Below are positions 46,759-52,978 of a DNA stretch of 64,000 nucleotides, piece after piece. The number at the start of each line of letters is the position of its first letter. Positions within the stretch are counted from its first letter, which is position 1. Origin of the DNA: Bacteroides thetaiotaomicron VPI-5482. Its GTDB lineage: Bacteria; Bacteroidota; Bacteroidia; Bacteroidales; Bacteroidaceae. The notes under the pieces are model-generated. The model did not search any database. It was given only the letters and a program-made list of their open reading frames with translations, and was not told the origin of the DNA. The translations under genes and the position numbers were made by a program. The stretch lies in the NCBI RefSeq assembly GCF_000011065.1, contig NC_004663.1:62001-126000 (forward strand). Reading direction: 5' to 3'.

Positions 46759-47085
46759 TTATTTAACGGGCATCAAGTCTAAATTAATTCCTGTCCATTC
46801 ACTCATTTGTTTAGTTGTGGGATAATCTTTAGAAACTGCAATTTCACCATCCACCAAAGTAATAGGCAGTGCTTCTGCACCATTCTTTTGAAGATATTGG
46901 TTTACAGTCTTGTTACTTACATAAACTTGCGGTTCGTCCCGCAAATTATGACGGGTAACAACAACACCCTGTCTTTTCAATGTTTCGATAACAACGGCTA
47001 TCCTCATTAATTCAGGATTAATATTAGTTCCACACAAACCCGTAGGGCAACACATTGCCGGGTCAAAAATTTCTATTGTTTTCAT
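46759..47085 (-). CDS. arsD: ArsD arsenite metallochaperone
   Basis: 108 residues. The Cys triad C12-C13...C18 (AMCCPTGLCGTN) hands As(III) to ArsA. Directly upstream of arsA with a 27-bp gap. Confidence 0.95.
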   Translation of the reverse strand: MKTIEIFDPAMCCPTGLCGTNINPELMRIAVVIETLKRQGVVVTRHNLRDEPQVYVSNKTVNQYLQKNGAEALPITLVDGEIAVSKDYPTTKQMSEWTGINLDLMPVK

Positions 47086-47118
47086 ACTGTCTTTTATTTT
47101 AATTAATACATTGTTTGT

Positions 47119-47826
47119 TTATAGATAAAGAATGACCGCATAATAAATTCCTATCGCAATAAAGAGGATGGCAACAATTTTGCGAAACCATTTTTCAAAG
47201 ATTTGTACTCTGTTATAAAACTTGCCTAATCCGGCAACACTGTACGCCAATATCCAAGCAACAAGGATTACAGGTAGTCCCGTAGCAATAGCATAAATTA
47301 CAGGTAAAAGATACCCGCCTGTTTCTGCTGCTGCCAAGGGCATAAGCATACCGAAATAGAAAACCCCACTTGTAGGACAAAAGGCGAGAGCAAATAAAAC
47401 TCCTAATAACATAGCTCCCCAACTGCCTTTTGTTTTCTTCTTTAGACCCTCTCCGCCAATATTGACTTTTGGTATATTCAGTTTTATAATATCAAGCATG
47501 AATATTCCGATAATAATTAAAACCGGAGCAATCAACATTTCACCGTATTTACTGACTGCCTTTTGAACCATGAACATACTTGCACCCTCACGAAGAATAG
47601 GAATAAGAATGAAACCAAGTGCTGTATAAGTTACTATTCTGCCGAATGTATAAAGCAATCCGTTTATAAATATACGGTGATGGTTCTCTATATCCTTACT
47701 GATAAATCCTATTGCCGTTATATTAGTAGCCAAAGGACAAGGGCTAACTGCCGTTAAAGTCCCTAAGATAAAGGCTGTAATAGCAGGAATAGAACTATTG
47801 TCTAATAGTGATTGAAGAAAGTCCAT
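47119..47826 (-). CDS. arsG: ArsG-family permease (CcdA-like)
   Basis: 235 residues, about six spans, with PCPLATNI (C30) and FCPTSGVF motifs of the CcdA/DsbD membrane fold. In known arsEFG operons ArsG exports aromatic arsenicals after ArsE/ArsF reduction. The gene starts 1 bp after the arsF stop. Confidence 0.82.
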   Translation of the reverse strand: MDFLQSLLDNSSIPAITAFILGTLTAVSPCPLATNITAIGFISKDIENHHRIFINGLLYTFGRIVTYTALGFILIPILREGASMFMVQKAVSKYGEMLIAPVLIIIGIFMLDIIKLNIPKVNIGGEGLKKKTKGSWGAMLLGVLFALAFCPTSGVFYFGMLMPLAAAETGGYLLPVIYAIATGLPVILVAWILAYSVAGLGKFYNRVQIFEKWFRKIVAILFIAIGIYYAVILYL

Positions 47827-47827
47827 C

Positions 47828-48271
47828 TTACAATGTTTTTAGTAATTCGTCAATCTTGTTTTTTATTCCCTCTTTAAATTTATCCGGTTCATTTCTTGCA
47901 TTGGAGAAACTAAACTCCGTCATGTTATTTACATTCTCTTTACTGTCTTTCCAGCCATTCACAAACAAAGACGACCATGTAACTTCGTATTTATCTGCAA
48001 TTTGCTCATTTTCCTTTTTGGATATATCTATCACCTTGAAGATGATTTTACCGTCCGCCTGTTCTTTGGAATAAAGGCTATCTAAAAGAGCTACCGTATT
48101 GGCTTCTATTGCCCGGCAGGTTATGCAACGTTGCGCACCGTGAAAATATAGAACTTCAACACGGTTAGTTTGATTTTCTTTTGCTATGCTGGTTTCTGTT
48201 TTATTCTTTGAACCATTACCACAGGAAATTAAAACGATTGTTGCAATCAGTAGATAAAATAACTTCTTCAT
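47828..48271 (-). CDS. arsF: ArsF-family lipoprotein
   Basis: 147 residues; lipobox VLISC (C17) and a thioredoxin-like CITC pair (C49, C52). ArsF works with ArsE in reduction of nitro- or aromatic arsenicals; a redox role is likely here. Confidence 0.8.
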   Translation of the reverse strand: MKKLFYLLIATIVLISCGNGSKNKTETSIAKENQTNRVEVLYFHGAQRCITCRAIEANTVALLDSLYSKEQADGKIIFKVIDISKKENEQIADKYEVTWSSLFVNGWKDSKENVNNMTEFSFSNARNEPDKFKEGIKNKIDELLKTL

Positions 48272-48281
48272 AGTAAATAAT

Positions 48282-48515
48282 TTATTTAGTTATCAATTCT
48301 TTCACTTCTGATAAGGATAATCTTTTTCCGGCAGATATGACTTTACCATCAATAACCAAAGCCGGGAGACTTAAAATATTATACTCCATGATTTTTAATA
48401 AATCTTCTTCCTTAATTAGAGTTGCATCGCAGCCCAGTTCTGAAATAGCTTGTTTTGTGGTTTCGTACAATGCCTTACAGCTTGAACACCCAGTTCCTAA
48501 TACTTTGATTTCCAT
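48282..48515 (-). CDS. arsE: thioredoxin-like ArsE-type protein
   Basis: 77 residues: TGCSSCKALYE redox pair (C10, C13) in a glutaredoxin-like fold (MTH895 type). First gene after arsR; separated from it by an ArsR-like palindrome (48553-48568). Confidence 0.78.
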   Translation of the reverse strand: MEIKVLGTGCSSCKALYETTKQAISELGCDATLIKEEDLLKIMEYNILSLPALVIDGKVISAGKRLSLSEVKELITK

Positions 48516-48552
48516 TTTCTATTCAATTATAAAGTTAATATACCAATCGTAA

Positions 48553-48568
48553 TTCGTAGAACTACGAA
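48553..48568. promoter_or_regulatory. second ArsR-like operator
   Basis: Perfect palindrome TTCGTAG-AA-CTACGAA between arsR and arsE. It shares GTTCGTAGTT with the operator in the arsR promoter. Confidence 0.6.
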
Positions 48569-48592
48569 CATTATTCTCAAAAAAAGGTGCTG

Positions 48593-48919
48593 TTATCCAC
48601 AGCACGATGTACCCGTACATTTACAATCACCCAAAAATGCAGCAAATAATTTACGGGCAAGTTCCCAATTCTCTCGGTTGATACAATACCGAACTTTTGG
48701 TGTTTCTATTTCCCCCTGAATTAACCCTGCATCTTTCAGTTCTTTTAAATGCTGCGAAACGGTTGCTTTAGCAATGGGTAGTACTTCGTGAATATCTCCG
48801 AAGAAACAACTTTCTTGTTTAGCTAAGAAACTAAGAATTGCCATTCGTGCCGGGTGACCCATAGCTTTAGCAAAACGAGCCATCTGTTCCTGTTCCTCTG
48901 TGTACTGCTTAGTTTTCAC
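48593..48919 (-). CDS. arsR: ArsR-type arsenic-responsive repressor
   Basis: 108 residues from GTG 48919, chosen because an AAGGAGAT Shine-Dalgarno lies about 6 bases upstream; the TTG at 48952 is too far up. Winged helix (ESCFFGDIHEVLPIAKATVSQHLKELKDAGLI) with C38 and a C-terminal CKCTGTSCCG (C99, C101, C106, C107) that can bind As(III). Represses its own operon. Confidence 0.92.
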   Translation of the reverse strand: MKTKQYTEEQEQMARFAKAMGHPARMAILSFLAKQESCFFGDIHEVLPIAKATVSQHLKELKDAGLIQGEIETPKVRYCINRENWELARKLFAAFLGDCKCTGTSCCG

Positions 48920-48944
48920 TTTTATATCTCCTTTCTTGTTTGTT

Positions 48945-48962
48945 GTTCGCAAAACTACGAAC
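48945..48962. promoter_or_regulatory. ArsR operator overlapping promoter
   Basis: GTTCG-CAAAACTA-CGAAC inverted repeat covering the -7 box of the arsR promoter. This position is ideal for repression. Confidence 0.65.
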
Positions 48963-48981
48963 TATTTTTAAATTGGCAAAA
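48950..48981 (-). promoter_or_regulatory. arsR: ars operon promoter
   Basis: On the minus strand: TTTG (48981-48978), 20 bases, TAGTTTTG (48957-48950). It matches the Bacteroides consensus; the transcript would start around 48943 and read arsR, arsE, arsF, arsG, arsD, arsA, arsC, acr3 and the downstream genes. Confidence 0.8.
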
Positions 48982-49016
48982 TAAAACAGATGATATTTTT
49001 TAGATTAAACATTTTT

Positions 49017-49069
49017 TAGGTGCAAGGTGCAAGTATATATCTATATATATAGCTTGCACCTTGCACCTA
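49017..49069. repeat. perfect 17-bp inverted repeat at element right end
   Basis: TAGGTGCAAGGTGCAAG (49017-49033) and its exact reverse complement (49053-49069) with a 19-base AT-rich centre that is itself nearly palindromic. Each arm is a tandem GGTGCAA. Likely a protein-binding or cruciform site. Confidence 0.75.
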
Positions 49070-49094
49070 CATGGAAACATTTATATTCAGGCAT

Positions 49095-49126
49095 TTGCGT
49101 AATTCGGAAAAGAGTTGTATCTTTGA
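49095..49126 (+). promoter_or_regulatory. Bacteroides-type promoter pointing out of element
   Basis: TTTG (49095-49098), 20 bases, TATCTTTG (49119-49126). In the integrated state it reads toward attR and the host. In the excised circle it would read across the joined ends into int. Confidence 0.7.
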
Positions 49127-49141
49127 ACCCGTGAGATAGGC

Positions 49142-49168
49142 AGACAAACAGCGGACAAAGCCGGACAA
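49142..49168 (+). repeat. phased GGACA repeats, right end
   Basis: AGACA at 49142, GGACA at 49153 and 49163, 10-11 bp apart, mirroring the left end. Confidence 0.55.
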
Positions 49169-49263
49169 AAGCGTTAATAAAAATCGTTACTGTTTCGTTA
49201 CCTATTTGAAATATTGGAAAATAAAAGACTGATTTATAGGCGGTTGGGCGTTTGGGTTCAGTA

Positions 49264-49277
49264 CCCTGTCTCTCCGC
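49264..49277. repeat. right attachment-site core (attR)
   Basis: CCCTGTCTCTCCGC, identical to 10896-10909. Confidence 0.7.
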
Positions 49278-49281
49278 TGGG

Positions 49282-49306
49282 AAGCAGCTTTTGGGCTGCT
49301 TTTTTG
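49282..49306 (+). terminator. terminator after attR
   Basis: Stem AAGCAGC / GCTGCTT (49282-49301) and a run of Ts. It stops transcription leaving the element. Confidence 0.8.
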
Positions 49307-49385
49307 TTTTTATGGAGGGCGACGCCTCCGATGTCGTGAAACGAAAACGGGAGCGTTTTCTTAGTGTTTATTGAGTTTTTTGAAA

Positions 49386-49473
49386 GGAGAGATGCTCGAG
49401 TGGTTGAAGAGGCACGCCTGGAAAGCGTGTATACGCCAAAAGTGTATCGCGGGTTCGAATCCCGCTCTCTCCG
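49386..49473 (+). tRNA. tRNA-Ser (GGA)
   Basis: 88-nt gene: acceptor GGAGAGA / TCTCTCC with discriminator G, anticodon stem CACGC / GCGTG with loop CTGGAAA (anticodon GGA at 49420-49422), a long variable arm (GTGTATACGCC...GTGTATC) and T-arm GCGGG-TTCGAAT-CCCGC. The long variable arm is typical of tRNA-Ser. CCA is not encoded. Its 3' end is similar to the element core. Confidence 0.95.
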
Positions 49474-49562
49474 CTGAATCTGAAATTTAGTCAAAACTTC
49501 TCGTTCTTTAGCCAAAAGTTCTTTTCATAGGTCAAAGTGTCTGGTATTTCTAGTACTCTTCT

Positions 49563-49593
49563 CTTGTATATCATTCTCTTTTCTGTATATTTG
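49563..49593 (+). promoter_or_regulatory. fabH: promoter of fabH
   Basis: CTTG (49563-49566), 19 bases, TATATTTG (49586-49593). The transcript would start near 49600, about 50 bases before the ATG. Confidence 0.65.
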
Positions 49594-49647
49594 CGCCCGA
49601 TATTTTTTTTGAGATATCACATTTTTGTAATTCTGAAAATAGACTTG

Positions 49648-50655
49648 ATGGATAAAATAAATGCGGTAATTACTGGGGTCGGGGGATATGTGCCCGATTA
49701 TGTGCTGACTAATGATGAAATTTCTAAAATGGTGGATACCACCGACGAATGGATCATGGGGCGTATCGGCATAAAAGAACGACATATCTTGAATGAAGAG
49801 GGGCTTGGAACTTCGTATATGGCCCGTAAGGCCGCCAAGCAGTTGATGCAACGCACAAAGAGTCGTCCCGATGATATCGATCTGGTCATTGTCGCCACTA
49901 CCACTTCGGACTATCGTTTTCCTTCAACGGCATCTATCTTGTGCGAAAGGCTGGGGCTGAAGAATGCTTTCGCTTTCGATATGCAGGCGGTTTGCAGCGG
50001 TTTCCTGTATGCGATGGAAACGGGAGCGAATTTTATCCGTTCGGGGAAATATAAAAAGATTATTATTGTAGGTGCTGATAAGATGTCATCCGTAATCGAT
50101 TATACGGACCGTGCCACTTGCCCTATCTTTGGCGACGGTGCGGCCGCTTTTATGCTGGAACCGACTACGGAAGAGGTCGGCATCATGGATTCGGTGTTGA
50201 GAACGGATGGTAAAGGGCTGCCTTTTCTGCATATAAAAGCGGGAGGTTCCGTATGTCCTCCTTCCTATTATTCATTGGATCATCATCTGCATTATATTTA
50301 TCAGGAAGGCCGCACGGTGTTCAAGTATGCCGTAGCGAATATGTCGGATTCCTGTGAAGCTATTATCGCCAGAAACCATCTGACTAAGGAAGAGGTTGAC
50401 TGGGTGATTCCTCATCAGGCTAACCAGCGTATCATTACCGCTGTGGCGCAACGACTCGAAGTACCGTCCGAGAAAGTGATGGTCAACATCGAACGTTATG
50501 GCAACACCAGTGCCGGCACGCTTCCGCTCTGCATCTGGGATTTTGAGAAAAAACTGAAGAAAGGCGATAATCTGATATTTACCGCATTCGGTGCGGGATT
50601 TGCCTGGGGAGCGGTTTATGTGAAGTGGGGATATGACCCCAAAGAAGATGCGTGA
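49648..50655 (+). CDS. fabH: beta-ketoacyl-ACP synthase III (FabH)
   Basis: 335 residues from ATG 49648; longer upstream starts add no conserved sequence. Starts fatty-acid chains from acetyl-CoA and malonyl-ACP. Catalytic C116 (DMQAVCSGF), His in WVIPHQANQR and Asn in ERYGNTSAGT. Solo gene next to the tRNA; convergent with the hydrogenase operon. Confidence 0.95.
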   Translation: MDKINAVITGVGGYVPDYVLTNDEISKMVDTTDEWIMGRIGIKERHILNEEGLGTSYMARKAAKQLMQRTKSRPDDIDLVIVATTTSDYRFPSTASILCERLGLKNAFAFDMQAVCSGFLYAMETGANFIRSGKYKKIIIVGADKMSSVIDYTDRATCPIFGDGAAAFMLEPTTEEVGIMDSVLRTDGKGLPFLHIKAGGSVCPPSYYSLDHHLHYIYQEGRTVFKYAVANMSDSCEAIIARNHLTKEEVDWVIPHQANQRIITAVAQRLEVPSEKVMVNIERYGNTSAGTLPLCIWDFEKKLKKGDNLIFTAFGAGFAWGAVYVKWGYDPKEDA

Positions 50656-50705
50656 CATATCGGATACCCGATACGTCACATCCTCTTTTGAAGGGCGGGG
50701 GAGAC

Positions 50706-51182
50706 TTATTCCAGTTCCTCGATAATCTTCTTTACATCCACCGGTTGCAGTCGTCCGTACACCTTTTCGCCGATCATCACTACCGGAGCCAGTCCGCAGG
50801 CGCCTACGCAGCGCAGGCAATCCAGCGAATACTTTCCGTCGGGGGTGGTTTCTCCGACTTCGATGCCGAGTACCCGCTTGAACTCTTCCAGCAACTTCTC
50901 CGAACCACGTACGTAGCACGCCGTGCCCATGCAGACGGAAATCGGATGCTTTCCTTTGGGAGTCATCGTAAAGAAGGTGTAGAATGTCACAACTCCGTAG
51001 ACTTTCGACACGGGGATTCTGAGTTTGGAGGCTATGATCCGTTGCATCTCTTCGGGCAGATAGCCGTGCAGATGTTGCGCTTCATGCAAAATATTGATTA
51101 ATTCGCCCGCATTGTTCCCGTGCTTGTCGCAAATCGTCTTGACTTGTTCCACCACATCGCAGGCTAGTTTGATATCTGACAT
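50706..51182 (-). CDS. NuoE-like [2Fe-2S] hydrogenase subunit (HydC)
   Basis: 158 residues. Thioredoxin-like [2Fe-2S] fold with ligand Cys C84, C89, C125 and C129 (VCMGTAC; CLRCVGACG). Electron-carrying subunit of the NAD-linked [FeFe]-hydrogenase. Last of three genes. Confidence 0.92.
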   Translation of the reverse strand: MSDIKLACDVVEQVKTICDKHGNNAGELINILHEAQHLHGYLPEEMQRIIASKLRIPVSKVYGVVTFYTFFTMTPKGKHPISVCMGTACYVRGSEKLLEEFKRVLGIEVGETTPDGKYSLDCLRCVGACGLAPVVMIGEKVYGRLQPVDVKKIIEELE

Positions 51183-51200
51183 AATAGTACTTGTTTAAAG

Positions 51201-52967
51201 TTAATCAATCGATTTGTTGAAATAATGCGTGTGCAAGAGCATTTCCGATTTCTCACCCAGCGGTTTGCCGAGGTATTCTTCATACAGTTTCTGAATATAC
51301 GGGTTGTCGTGAGATTTGCGCAAAGGTTTGTTGGCATCTTCCCGGTAAAGGGCGTTGGCACGGGCGTAGAGAACGTCCGAGTTGCCGTGATGCAACGGTT
51401 GCCCGCCACCTCCGATGCAGCCGCCGGGGCATGCCATGATTTCGATGACATGATATTCATTATGTCCGTTTCGTATATCTTCTAGTAAGTGCCTTGCGTT
51501 GCCTAGTCCGTGTGCGATGCCTACTTTCAGTTCAAATCCGTTCAGGTCGATGGTGGCGCGCCGGACACCGCTCAGTCCGCGTACCTGTTCAAAGTTGACA
51601 TTCTTCAGCGGCTGTCCGGTGTAGATTTCATAAACGGAGCGCAGGGCGGCTTCCATGACACCACCCGTCGTACCGAAGATGACACCGGCGCCGGTCGATT
51701 CTCCCATAGGGTTGTCGAACGGGCTGTCCAGCACGAGGGTAAAGCCGATGTTGGCTCGCTTTATCAGGCGTGCCAGTTCGCGGGTGGAGATGGAGTAATC
51801 GACGTCGGGGACACCGTTTACTTTGAACTCGTCGCGGTCACATTCATATTTCTTGGCTAGGCAGGGCATGATGGAGACGACTACCAGCTTTTCGCGGGGA
51901 ATTCCCATTTTCTCTGCCCAGTAAGACTTGGCGATGGAGCCGAACATCTGTTGCGGAGAACGGGCGGTAGAAGGGATATCCAGCATATCCGGGAAGTGGT
52001 GCTCGAAGAAGTTTACCCAAGCCGGGCAGCAGGAAGTCAGGATCGGAAGCCGGACGGATTTATCTCCGTCCAGATAGCGTGTCAGTCGGTTCAGGATTTC
52101 GGAACCTTCTTCCATGATGGTGAGGTCGGCGGCAAAGTCGGTATCGAATACATAGTCGAAACCCAGTTCGCGGAGGGCGTAAACCATTTTTCCGGTTACC
52201 AGTGTGCCGGGAGGCAAGCCGAATTCTTCTCCCAGGGCGGCACGTACGGCGGGGGCAGTCTGGACAATTACGATCTTATCGGGGTCGGCCAAATCGTCCA
52301 GAAGGCGGTTGGTGTAATCCCGTTCGGTCAGTGCGCCTACCGGACATACGGCTACGCATTGACCGCAGTAGGTACATTCGCTGTCTTTCATCATTCTGTC
52401 GAAGGCAGGGGCTATCGTTGTGTTGAATCCGCGGCGGATGGCTCCCAGTGCGCCGACTGTCTGTACATCGTTGCAGACGCTTTCGCATCGGCGGCAGAAG
52501 ATACACTTGTCCATGTTGCGCACAATGGAGGAGGTCACTTCCCGTTTGCGGGGAGAAAGTTCGCCGCCGTTGAACGGCATTTCACGGATGTTGAAACGCA
52601 GTGCCAGTGTCTGGAGTTCACAGTTGCCGCATTTGGGACAGGTGAGACAGTCGTTGGGATGATCGGACAGGATCAGTTCGGCTACCACTTTCCGGGCGTT
52701 CATCACGCGTAGGGTACTGGTTTTCACCACCATCCCTTCCGTGCAACGGGTAGCGCAGGCGGGAGCCAGATTGCGGCGTCCTGCCACTTCGACTACACAG
52801 ATGCGGCAGGAAGCGGGATTGTTCTTGATACAGGTTCCTTTCAGGTCGATGTGACACAGCGTAGGTATGTTGATGCCGATTTTGCAGGCGGCTTCGAGGA
52901 TCGTGCTTCCTTCGGGTACGGTGATAAAGTGACCGTCTATCTGGAGGGTAATTTGTTTTTCTTCCAT
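51201..52967 (-). CDS. [FeFe]-hydrogenase catalytic subunit (HydA/HndD)
   Basis: 588 residues. N-terminal [2Fe-2S] region (SCRICVVEV), His-Cys cluster (HPNDCLTCPKCGNC), two [4Fe-4S] ferredoxin motifs (CIFCRRCESVC; CTYCGQCVAVCP), then the H-cluster motifs TSCCPAW, MPCLAKKYE and MACPGGCIGGGGQP. Evolves or consumes H2 in fermentation. Confidence 0.95.
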   Translation of the reverse strand: MEEKQITLQIDGHFITVPEGSTILEAACKIGINIPTLCHIDLKGTCIKNNPASCRICVVEVAGRRNLAPACATRCTEGMVVKTSTLRVMNARKVVAELILSDHPNDCLTCPKCGNCELQTLALRFNIREMPFNGGELSPRKREVTSSIVRNMDKCIFCRRCESVCNDVQTVGALGAIRRGFNTTIAPAFDRMMKDSECTYCGQCVAVCPVGALTERDYTNRLLDDLADPDKIVIVQTAPAVRAALGEEFGLPPGTLVTGKMVYALRELGFDYVFDTDFAADLTIMEEGSEILNRLTRYLDGDKSVRLPILTSCCPAWVNFFEHHFPDMLDIPSTARSPQQMFGSIAKSYWAEKMGIPREKLVVVSIMPCLAKKYECDRDEFKVNGVPDVDYSISTRELARLIKRANIGFTLVLDSPFDNPMGESTGAGVIFGTTGGVMEAALRSVYEIYTGQPLKNVNFEQVRGLSGVRRATIDLNGFELKVGIAHGLGNARHLLEDIRNGHNEYHVIEIMACPGGCIGGGGQPLHHGNSDVLYARANALYREDANKPLRKSHDNPYIQKLYEEYLGKPLGEKSEMLLHTHYFNKSID

Positions 52968-52978
52968 AGCAGTAGATT

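Larger units (their letters stand above)
10896..49277. mobile_element. CTnDOT-type integrative conjugative element carrying arsenic resistance
   Basis: A 38.4-kb element with integrase at the left, complete tra and mob modules, topoisomerase, primase-helicase, RteC and an arsenic operon. It ends in a 14-bp direct repeat CCCTGTCTCTCCGC (10896-10909 and 49264-49277). Phased GGACA repeats and shared TTTCGTTAC / ATCGTTAC words lie just inside both ends, as expected for integrase arm sites. A tRNA-Ser with a near-matching 3' end lies just right of the element. The tra order and RteC tie it to the CTnDOT family, but tetQ and rteAB are absent. Confidence 0.85.

Noticed and set aside
48920..49016. 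riboswitch upstream of arsR
   Set aside because: The leader is short, and the promoter and an ArsR palindrome explain regulation.
10896..49277. tetracycline resistance and RteA/RteB genes expected from RteC
   Set aside because: All frames were checked by eye and no tetQ or two-component genes are visible in the element.
49240..49278. a tRNA 3' end in GGGTTCAGTACCCTG...CTCCGC
   Set aside because: The T-loop lacks the conserved A58 and no cloverleaf can be drawn upstream. It is the attR core next to element sequence.
49258..49515. open reading frame across the tRNA gene on the minus strand
   Set aside because: It overlaps tRNA-Ser and the att core and has no homology-like pattern.
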